Of a stretch of 64,000 bases of DNA, positions 9,314 to 18,821 are shown in pieces. Both the position numbers and the translations under genes were made by a program. How positions within the stretch are numbered: position 1 is the stretch's first letter; every line of letters starts with the position of its first letter. The notes under the pieces were generated by a model. It worked only from the letters and a program-made list of their open reading frames with translations. It was not told the DNA's origin and searched no databases. Source of the DNA: Streptomyces sp. PCS3-D2 (GTDB lineage: Bacteria > Actinomycetota > Actinomycetes > Streptomycetales > Streptomycetaceae); assembly GCF_000612545.2 (NCBI RefSeq), contig NZ_CP097800.1:5220501-5284500 (forward strand). Reading direction: 5' to 3'.

Positions 9314-9772
9314 ATGGCGATCGAGGTCGGCGACAAGGCCCCGGACTTCGAGCTCAAGGACAACCACGGTGCCACCGTGCGGCTCTCCGATTTCCGGGGG
9401 GAGAAGGCCGTGGTGCTGCTCTTCTACCCGTTCGCGTTCACCGGTGTCTGCACCGGTGAACTCTGCGAGCTGCGCGACCAGCTTCCGCGCTTCCAGAACG
9501 ACGACGTCCAGCTCCTCGCCGTCTCCAACGACTCCGTGCCGACCCTGCGGGTCTTCGGCGAGCAGGAGGGCCTGGAGTACCCGCTGCTGTCGGACTTCTG
9601 GCCGCACGGCGAGACCTCGCGCGCCTACGGAGTCTTCGACGAGGACAAGGGCTGCGCGGTCCGCGGCACCTTCATCATCGACAAGGACGGCGTGGTGCGC
9701 TGGACTGTCGTCAACGGACTGCCCGACGCGCGTGACCTGAACGAGTACATCAAGGCGCTCGACAGCCTCTGA
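9314..9772 (+). CDS. Peroxiredoxin (AhpE/BCP-like)
   Basis: A 152-residue thioredoxin-fold peroxiredoxin that reduces peroxides with a cysteine thiol. The peroxidatic site is [14 protein letters not shown], with the active Cys at 46 and a second Cys at 51. A third Cys near 122 (KGCAVRGTF) is another candidate resolving residue. Length and the missing C-terminal extension fit AhpE- or BCP-like members rather than AhpC. ATG 9314 is chosen because GAAGGG lies about 9 bases upstream. It stands between DUF3052 and the TerD genes, a stress-related neighbourhood. Confidence 0.92.
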   Translation: MAIEVGDKAPDFELKDNHGATVRLSDFRGEKAVVLLFYPFAFTGVCTGELCELRDQLPRFQNDDVQLLAVSNDSVPTLRVFGEQEGLEYPLLSDFWPHGETSRAYGVFDEDKGCAVRGTFIIDKDGVVRWTVVNGLPDARDLNEYIKALDSL

Positions 9773-9825
9773 TGGCGTCCGCGCGGCTCGTCGCGCGCGG
9801 TTCCCTGCGAAAACCGCCAACGGGC

Positions 9826-9853
9826 GGGAACCCGTCACTAGGATCGAAACGTT
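9826..9853 (+). promoter_or_regulatory. Possible ECF-sigma promoter before the first TerD gene
   Basis: GGGAAC at 9826-9831 and CGTT at 9850-9853 are 18 bases apart, which resembles the GGGAA(T/C)-N18-GTT pattern of Streptomyces ECF sigma factors of the SigR/SigE type. The predicted start would leave a leader of about 50 bases before GTG 9912. The match is by eye only. Confidence 0.4.
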
Positions 9854-9911
9854 GATCCGGTAGCAACCGCACGACGGGGCACCGCCCCACACAGCAACCA
9901 ATGGAGGACCC

Positions 9912-10487
9912 GTGGGAGTCAGCCTCAGCAAGGGCGGCAACGTCTCGCTGACCAAGGCCGCGCCTAACCTGACGGCGGTCATCGTCGGTCTGGGCTGGGA
10001 CGCTCGCACCACCACCGGTGTCGACTTCGACCTCGACGCCAGCGCGATCCTGACCAACGACCAGGGCAAGGTCGCCAGCGATGCGAACTTCGTCTTCTTC
10101 AACAACCTGAAGAGCCCCGACGGCTCGGTCGAGCACACGGGTGACAACACCACCGGTGAGGGCGAGGGCGACGACGAGGCGATCAAGGTCAACCTCGCCG
10201 GCGTCCCGGGTGACGTCGCCAAGATCGTCTTCCCTGTCTCGATCTACGAGGCCGAGACCCGCCAGCAGAGCTTCGGTCAGGTCCGCAACGCCTACATCCG
10301 CGTGGTGAACCAGGCCGACAACACCGAGCTCGCCCGCTACGACCTCTCCGAGGACGCCTCGACCGAGACCGCCATGGTCTTCGGCGAGCTCTACCGCAAC
10401 GGCGCGGAGTGGAAGTTCCGCGCCATCGGTCAGGGCTACGCCTCCGGCCTGCGCGGCATCGCGCAGGACTTCGGCGTCAACGTCTGA
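9912..10487 (+). CDS. terD: TerD family stress protein
   Basis: A 191-residue TerD protein. TerD domains bind Ca2+ and are linked to tellurite resistance, phage inhibition and envelope stress. Clear signatures are [19 protein letters not shown], with Asp residues that serve as Ca2+ ligands; [22 protein letters not shown], the conserved acidic loop; and the C-terminal [18 protein letters not shown] 9912 follows an ATGGAGGACCC site. It is the first of two nearly identical tandem genes and is followed by a hairpin at 10505-10539. Confidence 0.95.
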   Translation: MGVSLSKGGNVSLTKAAPNLTAVIVGLGWDARTTTGVDFDLDASAILTNDQGKVASDANFVFFNNLKSPDGSVEHTGDNTTGEGEGDDEAIKVNLAGVPGDVAKIVFPVSIYEAETRQQSFGQVRNAYIRVVNQADNTELARYDLSEDASTETAMVFGELYRNGAEWKFRAIGQGYASGLRGIAQDFGVNV

Positions 10488-10504
10488 GTCCGAGAAGTCC
10501 GTCC

Positions 10505-10539
10505 GTCCGGCGCCGTGCACTGTGTGTACGGCGCCGGAC
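10505..10539 (+). terminator. Hairpin between the tandem TerD genes
   Basis: A perfect 12-bp stem, GTCCGGCGCCGT with its complement at 10528-10539, has an 11-base loop and lies 17 bases after the first TerD stop. It lacks a T-tract, so it may attenuate rather than end transcription. Confidence 0.6.
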
Positions 10540-10554
10540 GTGCTTCGCGCGCAG

Positions 10555-10620
10555 CACCGCACCACCGCACCACCGCACCACCGCCACACCGAACCACCCG
10601 TCACACCGCCACACCGTCGT
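10555..10620 (+). repeat. CACCGCAC-type low-complexity repeat
   Basis: The gap between the two TerD genes is a run of imperfect CACCGCAC/CACCGCCA units, rich in C and A with almost no T. A transcript from here would be unstructured. It may simply be slippage-prone filler. Confidence 0.5.
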
Positions 10621-10637
10621 CCGGGGAGGACCACAAC

Positions 10638-11213
10638 ATGGGCGTCACACTCGCCAAGGGGGGCAATGTCTCCCTGTCCAAGGCCGCGCCGAACCTCACC
10701 AGGGTTCTGATCGGTCTCGGATGGGACGCGCGCTCGACCACGGGAGCCGATTTCGACCTCGATGCCAGCGCGCTGCTCTGCAACGGCGGCCGGGTGCTGG
10801 GGGACGAGTACTTCGTCTTCTACAACAACCTGAAGAGCCCCGACGGCTCCGTCGAACACACGGGGGACAACCTCACGGGCGAGGGTGAGGGCGACGACGA
10901 GTCGATCATCATCGACCTCACCAAGGTGCCGGCCGAGGTGGACAAGATCGTCTTTCCGGTCTCGATCCACGAGGCGGACACCCGCCGGCAGAGCTTCGGC
11001 CAGGTCAGCAATGCTTTCATCCGTGTGGTCAACCAGGCCGACGGCCAGGAACTGGCCCGCTACGACCTCTCCGAGGACGCCTCCAGCGAGACCGCGATGA
11101 TCTTCGGCGAGGTCTACCGATACGGCGGCGAATGGAAGTTCCGTGCGGTGGGGCAGGGGTACGCGTCGGGCCTGAGGGGCATCGCTCTAGACTTCGGGGT
11201 CAACGTTTCGTAA
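10638..11213 (+). CDS. terD: TerD family stress protein, second copy
   Basis: A 191-residue TerD protein highly similar to the preceding one, including [20 protein letters not shown] and [10 protein letters not shown], which points to tandem duplication. Differences cluster near residues 48-60 and at the C-terminus. ATG 10638 follows GGGGAGGACCACAAC. The stop lies only a few bases before the TerC-like gene, so those two genes are probably cotranscribed. Confidence 0.95.
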   Translation: MGVTLAKGGNVSLSKAAPNLTRVLIGLGWDARSTTGADFDLDASALLCNGGRVLGDEYFVFYNNLKSPDGSVEHTGDNLTGEGEGDDESIIIDLTKVPAEVDKIVFPVSIHEADTRRQSFGQVSNAFIRVVNQADGQELARYDLSEDASSETAMIFGEVYRYGGEWKFRAVGQGYASGLRGIALDFGVNVS

Positions 11214-11228
11214 AGCCTTTCAAGACGC

Positions 11229-12359
11229 ATGGGGTGTCAGGTGCCAGTGGTTCTGAAAACCTTCGGCTGGTCGTTCGCCATCACGGCGCTCGGCCTCGCC
11301 TTCGCCGCGTGGCAGTGGGGGTGGGAGGCGTTCGGGGTCGTACTGATCCTGTCGATCCTCGAAATCTCGCTGTCCTTCGACAATGCGGTCGTCAATGCCG
11401 GAATCCTGAAGAAGATGAACGCCTTCTGGCAGAAGATCTTCCTCACTGTCGGCATCCTGATCGCCGTCTTCGGCATGAGGCTGGTCTTCCCGGTGGCGAT
11501 CGTCGCCATCAGTGCGAAGGTCGGCCCCATCGAGGCGATCGAGCTGGCTCTGGATCAGCCCGACCAGTACGAGGCCCTGGTCACCGACGCCCATCCGGCC
11601 ATCGCCGCGTTCGGCGGAATGTTCCTGCTGATGATCTTCCTCGACTTCATCTTCGAGGAGCGCGACCACAAGTGGCTCGCGTGGCTGGAGCGTCCGCTGG
11701 CCAAGCTCGGCAAGGTCGACATGCTGTCGGTCTGCGTCGCGCTGATCGCCCTGCTGGTCTCGGCGATGACCTTCGCCGTCAACGCCCACACCAGCACCGG
11801 CAACACCGACAAGTCCGCCACCGTGCTGCTCGCCGGCGTCGCCGGCCTGATCACCTACCTGATCGTCGGCGGCTTGTCCTCGTACTTCGAGGACAAGCTG
11901 GAGGAGGAAGAGGAGCGCGAGCACGAGGAGGAGGAGAAGGCCAAGGCCGCGGGCAAGCCCGTGTCCGCCGTCGGCCTCGCCGGCAAGGCCGCGTTCTTCC
12001 TCTTCCTCTACCTGGAGGTCCTCGACGCCTCGTTCTCCTTCGACGGGGTCATCGGTGCCTTCGCCATCACCAACCACATCTTCTGGATGGCGCTCGGCCT
12101 CGGCATCGGAGCCATGTACGTCCGTTCGCTCACGGTCTACCTGGTCCGCCAGGGCACCCTGGACGACTACGTCTTCCTGGAGCACGGCGCGCACTACGCG
12201 ATCGGTGCGCTCGCCGCCATCCTGCTCGTCACCATCCAGTACGAGATCAGCGAGATCATCACCGGCCTCATCGGCGTGGTGCTGATCGCCGCCTCCTTCT
12301 GGTCCTCGGTGCGCCGCAACAAGCGCCTGGAACTGGAGGGTTCCTCCGTCGAGGCATGA
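11229..12359 (+). CDS. TerC-like integral membrane protein (DUF475)
   Basis: A 376-residue polytopic protein of the DUF475 branch of the TerC/Alx family, thought to handle metal ions at the membrane. Motif SLSFDNAVV, near residue 52, repeats as SFSFDGVIGAFAI near 265; the acidic residues in membrane segments are typical of TerC. A charged cytoplasmic loop (EEEEEREHEEEEKAKA) splits two membrane halves. ATG 11229 gives the longest form; GTG 11241 or GTG 11247 just before VLKTFGWSF are equally plausible. It is likely the membrane part of the Ter complex. Confidence 0.9.
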   Translation: MGCQVPVVLKTFGWSFAITALGLAFAAWQWGWEAFGVVLILSILEISLSFDNAVVNAGILKKMNAFWQKIFLTVGILIAVFGMRLVFPVAIVAISAKVGPIEAIELALDQPDQYEALVTDAHPAIAAFGGMFLLMIFLDFIFEERDHKWLAWLERPLAKLGKVDMLSVCVALIALLVSAMTFAVNAHTSTGNTDKSATVLLAGVAGLITYLIVGGLSSYFEDKLEEEEEREHEEEEKAKAAGKPVSAVGLAGKAAFFLFLYLEVLDASFSFDGVIGAFAITNHIFWMALGLGIGAMYVRSLTVYLVRQGTLDDYVFLEHGAHYAIGALAAILLVTIQYEISEIITGLIGVVLIAASFWSSVRRNKRLELEGSSVEA

Positions 12360-12388
12360 CCGCGGCGTTAATGCGGAACGCTCCCTTG

Positions 12389-12432
12389 CGGGGCGGTCCA
12401 CCGGGCTCACGGGCCCGGCGGGCCGCCCCGTT
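12389..12432 (+). terminator. Terminator-like hairpin after DUF475 gene
   Basis: A long GC stem with small mismatches (GCGGGGCGG... at 12389-12406 pairing with ...CCGCCCCG at 12413-12430) and a short loop, followed by TTCTCC. It sits 30 bases past the stop. Confidence 0.6.
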
Positions 12433-12494
12433 CTCCGTAGTCCTCGCGGGGACCAGGGGATCAGACCAGGGGATCAGGACCAGGGGGGTAGGGG

Positions 12495-13235
12495 ATGGGC
12501 TTCTTCGACGGCATCATGGGCAGCCGAGCCGTGCAGTTCCAGTCGGGCAGTGCCTCGTCGAACGCGATCGAGCTGACCAAGCGACATGCGACGGTGTCGC
12601 TCACCAGGCAGGGCGCCGTCCACGGCAACCTGCGCGTCAACCTGTCCTGGCGCATGCGCACCTCGGACATCGGCGGCCGTTCCGGCCAGAGCGGCCAGCT
12701 CTTCCGCCATCCGTTCAAACTGTTCAAGCCGGACATCGTGCAGGCACACACCCAGGGCATGGTCAACGTCGACCTCGACATGGGCTGCTTGTACGAGCTG
12801 ACGGACGGCACCCGCGGCGCCGTCCAGCCGCTGGGCAACCTGCTGGGCGACCTCAACGACCCGCCGTACGTCAAGCTCAGCGGTGACGACCGGTTCGGAT
12901 CGGGTTCGGGGGAGACCCTCTACATCAACCTCGACCACGCCGACGAGATCAAGCGGATGCTCGTCTTCGTCTACATCTACGACCAGACCCCGGCCTTCGA
13001 CCGGACGCACGCCATGGTCACCCTCTATCCCGTGACCGGCCCGAGGATCGAGATCCCGCTGGACGAGCGGCACCCGCAGGCCCGCTCCTGCGCCGTCGTC
13101 TCCCTGGAGAAGGTCAAGGGCGAGCTCGTCGTCAAGCGCGAGGTGAAGTTCGTGTACGGGTTCCAGTCCGAGCTGGACCGGCTCTACGGCTGGGGGCTCC
13201 AGTGGGGGAGGGGCTACAAGAGCGCCAAGAGGTGA
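12495..13235 (+). CDS. TerA-like tellurium resistance family protein
   Basis: A 246-residue protein with a TerD-fold core typical of the TerA-like stress proteins next to TerD in actinobacteria. Features seen: ATVSLTRQGAVHGNLRVNLSWRMR near residue 36, a variable insertion with GQSGQLFRHPFKLFKP, the VDLDMGCLYEL strand, and IYDQTPAFDRTHAMVTLYP. It ends FVYGFQSELDRLYGWGLQWGRG. ATG 12495 follows a G-rich site (GGGGGGTAGGGG). It probably acts at the membrane with TerD and TerC partners. Confidence 0.85.
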   Translation: MGFFDGIMGSRAVQFQSGSASSNAIELTKRHATVSLTRQGAVHGNLRVNLSWRMRTSDIGGRSGQSGQLFRHPFKLFKPDIVQAHTQGMVNVDLDMGCLYELTDGTRGAVQPLGNLLGDLNDPPYVKLSGDDRFGSGSGETLYINLDHADEIKRMLVFVYIYDQTPAFDRTHAMVTLYPVTGPRIEIPLDERHPQARSCAVVSLEKVKGELVVKREVKFVYGFQSELDRLYGWGLQWGRGYKSAKR

Positions 13236-13328
13236 CCGCGGCCGCCCCGAGGCCTCCCGGTGCGCCCGGTCCCCCCGGCCTTCGGCAGTCCCTCCCGCGG
13301 CTGCCGGAGCGCCTCCGGGGGTGCGCTC

Positions 13329-14099
13329 TCAGCGGCGGATGAACTGGGGGCCTTGCGCCGGCAGCCGGAAGGTCGGGTCGCCGCCCGGGCCCGGAACCGG
13401 GGACACCGGCTGCGGGTAGCCGTAGGCGGGCGGGGCGGCCGGCGGGGCCTGCGTCGGCGGCGCCATAGCAGCGGTCTCGTCGGCGCCCGGACCCGCTGCG
13501 GGGGCCCCGGGTCCGGCGGCCGCGCCGGCGTCGGGCTCGGCGGCGTTCTCGTCGACCGCGATCCCGTGGTCGGTCGCCAGCCCCACCAGGCCGTCGGAGT
13601 AGCCCTCGCCGAGCGCCCGGAACTTCCATCCGTCGCCCCGGCGGTACAGCTCGCCGCAGATCAGTGCCGTCTCCGCGCCGGTCTCGGGCCGTACGTCGAA
13701 GTAGGCCAGCGGCTCGGAGCCACCGGTCGCGGTGGCGTCGTACAGCAGGATCCGCAGGTCGCGGACCCGTTGGAAGGGGACGTCCTCGGCCGAGGCGACC
13801 ACCAGGATCCGGTCCACGCTCGGGGTCACCGTGCGCAGGTCGGCCTGGACGGCATCGGTGACGGCGTCGCCCACCTGCTTCTTGCCGAGGCGCCAGACCG
13901 CTCCCGAGGGGTGCCGGGGCTGGTTGTAGAAGACGAAGTCCTCGTCCGAACGCACCCGGCCGTCCGGGCCCACCAGCAGCGCCGAGGCGTCCACGTCCGG
14001 CACCTCGGGGCCGCCGGTCCAGCGCAGCACCGCCCGGACCGCCACGGGGGCCACCGGGATGTTCGAGCCCTTCTGCATCGCGTGCGTCATGCACGTCAT
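13329..14099 (-). CDS. TerD family protein with Pro/Ala-rich tail
   Basis: A 256-residue protein. The N-terminal 165 residues are a TerD domain (VPDVDASALLVGPDGRVRSDEDFVFYNQPRH, with the final WKFRALGEGYSDGLVGLATDHG). The remaining 90 residues are Pro/Ala-rich and probably disordered (APAAGPGADETAA). Unlike the tandem TerD genes, the GDN acidic loop is replaced by WRLGKKQVGDAV, so Ca2+ binding may differ. ATG 14099 is supported by GGGAGGGCAGG right before it; ATG 14090 is the common annotated alternative. It is divergent from the enzyme operon. Confidence 0.88.
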   Translation of the reverse strand: MTCMTHAMQKGSNIPVAPVAVRAVLRWTGGPEVPDVDASALLVGPDGRVRSDEDFVFYNQPRHPSGAVWRLGKKQVGDAVTDAVQADLRTVTPSVDRILVVASAEDVPFQRVRDLRILLYDATATGGSEPLAYFDVRPETGAETALICGELYRRGDGWKFRALGEGYSDGLVGLATDHGIAVDENAAEPDAGAAAGPGAPAAGPGADETAAMAPPTQAPPAAPPAYGYPQPVSPVPGPGGDPTFRLPAQGPQFIRR

Positions 14100-14284
14100 C
14101 CTGCCCTCCCGGGGTGGAGCGGGACAATGCGGCCCCCCGTAGGGCCTTGTACCGATCGTGCGAGCTGGGCATCGTGCAAGTGGGTTACCTGAACTTCATG
14201 TGCTTGAGGAACTCTTCGTTCACGTTCGTACGTACTATTACCGGCCATGCCAGTTGGGCCGCCGAGGTTGTACGGGGGAAGCAC

Positions 14285-15451
14285 ATGCGTCACTTTGGGC
14301 ACATATCGCCCACGGTCCGTAAGGACCTCTTCCACCAGGAACCGGCGGAGTTCACCGGGACCTCACCCGCCCGTCTCCTCGCGGCGGCCCTCGGGGCCAC
14401 CCTCTACAGCCCCGCCACCCGCCCGGCGCTGGCCGCGGACATCCGCAAGCAGGCCGGCCGCGGAGTCGTCTCGATGGTCCTCTGCCTGGAGGATTCGATC
14501 AGCGACGCCGATGTCCTCGACGCCGAGAACAACCTCGTCCGCCAGTTCCGCGACCTCGACGCCGACGCCGGCGAGCTCCCGCTGCTCTTCATCCGCGTCC
14601 GCACGCCCGACCAGATACCGGACCTGGCACGCCGCCTGGGCCCCTCGATACGGCACCTGGCCGGATTCGTACTTCCGAAGTTCGACGAACGGCGCGGCAT
14701 CCCCTTCCTCGAAGCCGTCGCCGACGCGGAGGCCGTGAGCGGACGGGACCGGCTGTATGCCATGCCCGTCCTGGAGACGCCGGAACTCCTCCACCTGGAA
14801 ACCCGCGTGGAGGCCCTCGCCGGGATCTCCCGCACGGTCAACAGCCACCGCGACCGGGTCCTGGCACTGCGCCTCGGAGTCACCGACTTCTGCTCCGCCT
14901 ACGGACTGCGCCGCACCCCGGACATGACCGCCTACGACGTCCAGATCGTCGCCGGCGTCATCGCGGACGTCGTCAACGTCCTCAGCCGGGCCGACGGCAC
15001 CGGATTCACCGTGACCGGCCCCGTCTGGGAGTACTTCCGCAGCCAGCAGCGCCTCTTCAAGCCCCAGCTGCGCCGCAGCCCCTTCCTGGAGGAGGGCGTC
15101 GAGGAACTGCGCACCGCGCTGATCGAACACGACCTGGACGGACTGCTGCGCGAGATCGAGCTCGACCGGGCCAACGGGCTGCTCGGCAAGACCTGCATCC
15201 ACCCCGCCCACGTCACACCCGTGCACGCCCTGTCGGTGGTCTCCCACGAGGAGTTCTGCGACGCCGAGGACATCCTGAGGCCCGAGCGCGGCGGAGGCGG
15301 AGTGATGCGTTCGGCTTATACGAACAAAATGAACGAGATCAAGCCCCACCGGGCCTGGGCCGAGCGCACCATGCTGCGCGCCGAGGCCTTCGGTGTGGCG
15401 AAGGAGCAGGTCGGCTTCGTCGACCTGCTCACGGCCGGGCTCCAGGTGTGA
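14285..15451 (+). CDS. HpcH/HpaI aldolase, citrate lyase beta-like
   Basis: A 388-residue TIM-barrel lyase of the CitE/HpcH class. The metal and phosphate-binding parts VVSMVLCLEDSI, LLFIRVRTPDQ and YAMPVLETPELLH (catalytic Glu) are clear, and GLLGKTCIHPAHV is the class C-terminal signature. It begins the ter-associated enzyme operon. Comparative work on Ter systems links such aldolases with PRTase and HAD enzymes in making an unknown nucleoside-like metabolite. ATG 14285 follows GGGGGAAGCAC. The stop overlaps the next start (GTGA). Confidence 0.9.
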   Translation: MRHFGHISPTVRKDLFHQEPAEFTGTSPARLLAAALGATLYSPATRPALAADIRKQAGRGVVSMVLCLEDSISDADVLDAENNLVRQFRDLDADAGELPLLFIRVRTPDQIPDLARRLGPSIRHLAGFVLPKFDERRGIPFLEAVADAEAVSGRDRLYAMPVLETPELLHLETRVEALAGISRTVNSHRDRVLALRLGVTDFCSAYGLRRTPDMTAYDVQIVAGVIADVVNVLSRADGTGFTVTGPVWEYFRSQQRLFKPQLRRSPFLEEGVEELRTALIEHDLDGLLREIELDRANGLLGKTCIHPAHVTPVHALSVVSHEEFCDAEDILRPERGGGGVMRSAYTNKMNEIKPHRAWAERTMLRAEAFGVAKEQVGFVDLLTAGLQV

Positions 15452-17994
15452 GCGGGCCGGTGCCGAAGCAGACGACGAGGAAGGGCAAGACGATCGACGA
15501 GGTGTGGTCGGGTACCTGGGTCGCGGACCGGCTGGGAGTCGCCCTGCACGACTCCGAAGGGGGGCCGCGGCCCGGTCCGCGGCTGAGCCCGCGGCTGACG
15601 GACCTGCTCGGGATGGCCCTGCGGCGCAACCCCAAGCGCGCACACCTGCTGGTCTCGCAGGTGCTGGGCAAGCACGTCCCGCAGTCCCCGAGCACGGTGT
15701 ACGCCGCCGGGTTCGGGCTCGGAACACGCGTACGGGCCCTGCTCGGCGACGAGGCCGCGGCGACGGCCGTGGTCCTCGGCTACGCCGAGACCGCCACCGG
15801 GCTCGGCCACTGCGTCGCCGACGGCCTGGGATCCGCCCCGTACCTGCACTCCACCCGCCGGCCCGTCCCCGGCGTCACGGCGGCGGGCGGCTTCGAAGAG
15901 GCACACTCGCACGCCACCTCCCACCTGCTGCTGCCCGAAGACCCCGCGCTCCTCGCCGGCGACGGGCCGCTCGTCCTGGTCGACGACGAGTTCTCCACCG
16001 GCAACACCGTCCTCAACACCATCCGCGACCTGCACGCCCGTCACCCCCGCTCGCGGTACGTGGTCGTCGCCCTCGTTGACATGCGCTCCCCGGCCGACCG
16101 CGACCGGCTCACGGCCTTCGCCGCCGAGCTGGGCGCACGCGTGGACCTGATCGCCCTCGCCTCCGGCACGGTGTCCCTCCCCGACGGGGTGCTGGCCAAG
16201 GGGAAGGCGCTGGTGGAGGAGCACGAGCAGACGGACGCGGCGGACGCGGCCGGACCGGCGGGCTCCCCGCGGCCCGTCCTGCACGTCGACCTGCGGTGGC
16301 CGCACGGGCTCCCCGACGGCGGCCGGCACGGCTTCCACCCGCTGCACCGCGAGCGTCTGGAGGCCGCCCTGCCCGACCTCACCGCCCGCCTCGGGGCCGC
16401 CCTCGGCGCCGATCCCGGACGGGTCCTCGTCCTCGGCAACGAGGAGCTGATGTACGCGCCGCTGCGCCTGGCCAAGGCGCTGGAGGAGACGGGCGCGGCC
16501 CGCGAGGTCCGCTTCTCCACCACCACCCGCTCCCCGGTGCTGGCCGTGGACGACCCCGGCTACGCCATCCGCACCCGCCTCGTCTTCCCCGCCCACGACA
16601 CCCCCGCCGACGGCCCCGGCGACCGCTACGCCTACAACGTCGCCCGCCCGGCGGACGGCTCCGGCTTCGACACCGTCGTCGCCGTCGTGGACTCGGCCGG
16701 CGACACCCCCGAACTGCACACAGGACTCCTCGCCGCCCTCGCCCCGCACACCGGCCGCCTCGTCCTGGCCGTCGTCCCCTCCTACACACCGTCCACGGCG
16801 CCCCTGCCGCCGGGCACGGCCTTCAGCACCCCCGACACCCGGCAGGAGCCGACCATGCCCGAGCCGCTGCGCGGCCCCGCCTTCTCCTCCTACGCCCCCG
16901 AGGACGTCGGCTGGCTGCTCAAGGACCTCTCCGGCGTCCAGCTCGAAGCCCCCACCGAGGAGCGCGAGGAGGCCATCCAGGCCGGCGGCGCGCACTACGC
17001 CGAGTCCCTGCCCGTCGAGTACCAGCCCTCGCCCCAGTACCAGGAGCTCTACCGCAGCGCGCTGACCGCCTCCGCCGCCCGCGTCGCCCGCGCCGTCGGC
17101 ACGGTCACCGAGACCGTCCTCGCCGAACGCTCCCCCTCCCCGGTCCTGGTCTCCCTCGCCCGCGCCGGCACCCCCGTGGGCGTCCTGATGCGCCGCTGGG
17201 CCCGCGCCCGGCACGGCCTGGACCTCCCGCACTACGCCGTCTCCATCGTGCGCGGCCGCGGCATCGACGCCAACGCCCTGCGCTGGCTGGCCGCCCACCA
17301 CGATCCCGCCGACGTCGTCTTCGTCGACGGCTGGACCGGCAAGGGCGCCATCACCCGTGAGCTCAGGGACGCCCTGAAGGAGTTCCCCGGCTTCGACCCG
17401 GAGGTCGTCGTCCTCGCCGACCCCGGCTCGTGCGTGCCCACCTACGGCACCCGGGAGGACTTCCTGATCCCCTCCGCCTGCCTCAACTCCACCGTCTCCG
17501 GACTCATCTCGCGTACGGTTCTGAGGTCCGACCTGGTCGGGCCATCCGACTTCCACGGCGCGAAGTTCTACCGCGAGCTCGCCGGAGCCGACGTCTCCGC
17601 CGAATTCGTCGACGCCGTCGCCGCCCACTTCGACGACGTCGCGGACGCCGTCGACGAGGCGGTCAAGGAACTCCTCGCGGCCGACCGCACGCCGACCTGG
17701 GAGGGCTGGGCGGCGGTCGAGCGGATCAGCGAGGAGTACGGCATCCACGACGTGAACCTCGTCAAGCCCGGGGTCGGCGAGACCACCCGCGTGCTCCTGC
17801 GCCGGGTGCCCTGGAAGATCCTGGCGCAGCGCGGCGCCGGGTCCGACCTGGACCACGTACGGCTGCTCGCCGAGCAGCGCGGCGTCCCGGTGGAAGAGGC
17901 CGACGACCTGCCCTACACCTGCGTCGGGCTCATCCACCCCCGATTCACGCGCGGCGCCACCGGCGCCGACGGAAAGGCTGTAGCCACCCAGTGA
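15448..17994 (+). CDS. PRTase-StiP fusion enzyme of the ter operon
   Basis: An 848-residue two-domain protein. Residues 30-250 hold a phosphoribosyltransferase whose PRPP loop reads VLVDDEFSTGNTVLNT near 177; a TRSP-like segment follows (to about 465). From about 475 a second PRTase-related StiP domain starts (RGPAFSSYAPEDVGWLLKD) with a PRPP-like loop DVVFVDGWTGKGAIT near 630. In many bacteria these are separate genes. It may join ribose phosphate to a base-like product made by the aldolase. The start overlaps the aldolase stop, and the stop overlaps the HAD start. Confidence 0.88.
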   Translation: MSGPVPKQTTRKGKTIDEVWSGTWVADRLGVALHDSEGGPRPGPRLSPRLTDLLGMALRRNPKRAHLLVSQVLGKHVPQSPSTVYAAGFGLGTRVRALLGDEAAATAVVLGYAETATGLGHCVADGLGSAPYLHSTRRPVPGVTAAGGFEEAHSHATSHLLLPEDPALLAGDGPLVLVDDEFSTGNTVLNTIRDLHARHPRSRYVVVALVDMRSPADRDRLTAFAAELGARVDLIALASGTVSLPDGVLAKGKALVEEHEQTDAADAAGPAGSPRPVLHVDLRWPHGLPDGGRHGFHPLHRERLEAALPDLTARLGAALGADPGRVLVLGNEELMYAPLRLAKALEETGAAREVRFSTTTRSPVLAVDDPGYAIRTRLVFPAHDTPADGPGDRYAYNVARPADGSGFDTVVAVVDSAGDTPELHTGLLAALAPHTGRLVLAVVPSYTPSTAPLPPGTAFSTPDTRQEPTMPEPLRGPAFSSYAPEDVGWLLKDLSGVQLEAPTEEREEAIQAGGAHYAESLPVEYQPSPQYQELYRSALTASAARVARAVGTVTETVLAERSPSPVLVSLARAGTPVGVLMRRWARARHGLDLPHYAVSIVRGRGIDANALRWLAAHHDPADVVFVDGWTGKGAITRELRDALKEFPGFDPEVVVLADPGSCVPTYGTREDFLIPSACLNSTVSGLISRTVLRSDLVGPSDFHGAKFYRELAGADVSAEFVDAVAAHFDDVADAVDEAVKELLAADRTPTWEGWAAVERISEEYGIHDVNLVKPGVGETTRVLLRRVPWKILAQRGAGSDLDHVRLLAEQRGVPVEEADDLPYTCVGLIHPRFTRGATGADGKAVATQ

Positions 17995-18821
17995 CTGTCC
18001 TCGTAGCCAGTGACCTCGACCGTACGCTCATCTACTCGGCGGCCGCCCTCGGTCTGACCATGCCCGACCCGGTGGCCCCCCGCCTGCTCTGCGTCGAGGT
18101 CCACGAGAGCAAGCCGCTGTCCTACATGACGGAGACGGCAGCGGCGCTGCTGGCGGAGCTCACCGAGGACCCGTCCGTCGTCTTCGTCCCCACCACCACC
18201 CGCACGCGCAAGCAGTACCAGCGCATCCGCTTCCCCGGCCGCCCGGCCCGGTACGCGATCTGCGCCAACGGCGGGCAGCTCCTCGTCGACGGCGTGCCGG
18301 ACCGCGATTGGCGGCGACAGGTCGCGGCGCGCCTGGCCGAGGAGTGCGCCCCGCTGGAGGAGGTCCGCGAGCACCTGTCGTCCGTCGCCGACCCGGCGTG
18401 GCTGCGCAAGGCACGGGTGGCCGAGGACCTCTTCGCCTACCTCGTCGTCGAACGCCCCCTGGTTCCCGACGCATGGCTCAAGTCCCTGGCGGAGTGGGCC
18501 GGGCCCCGCGGCTGGACGGTCTCCCTCCAGGGCCGGAAGATCTATGCCGTGCCGCGCCCGCTCACCAAGAGCGCGGCGATGCGCGAGGTCGCCCGCAGGA
18601 CCGGGGCGACCACCACCCTCGCCGCCGGCGACTCCCTCCTGGACGCCGACCTGCTGCTGGCGGCCGACGCCGCCTGGCGCCCGGGCCACGGGGAACTGGC
18701 CGACGCGCACTGGACGGCCCCCTCGGTGACCGCGCTCGCCGAAGCGGGCGTCCTGGCCGGCGAGGAAATCGTGCGCGCATTCGCCCGCGAGGCCGGTCGG
18801 CTCGGCAGACTGGACGCATGA
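17991..18821 (+). CDS. HAD superfamily phosphatase of the ter operon
   Basis: A 276-residue HAD hydrolase. Motif I is ASDLDRTLI with the nucleophile Asp at residue 8 and general acid Asp at 10. Motif II is in VVFVPTTTRT, motif III the Lys in PLTKSAAM, and motif IV AAGDSLLDADLL. The Cof-type cap (residues 85-190) suggests a phosphosugar-like substrate. It probably removes a phosphate from the PRTase product. GTG 17991 overlaps the upstream stop by four bases, and the stop overlaps ATG 18818. Confidence 0.9.
   Translation: MTVLVASDLDRTLIYSAAALGLTMPDPVAPRLLCVEVHESKPLSYMTETAAALLAELTEDPSVVFVPTTTRTRKQYQRIRFPGRPARYAICANGGQLLVDGVPDRDWRRQVAARLAEECAPLEEVREHLSSVADPAWLRKARVAEDLFAYLVVERPLVPDAWLKSLAEWAGPRGWTVSLQGRKIYAVPRPLTKSAAMREVARRTGATTTLAAGDSLLDADLLLAADAAWRPGHGELADAHWTAPSVTALAEAGVLAGEEIVRAFAREAGRLGRLDA

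Noticed and set aside
15316-17937. An 873-codon leftward open frame
   Set aside because: Shadow of the PRTase-StiP gene; composition is Gly/Val/Asp low complexity.
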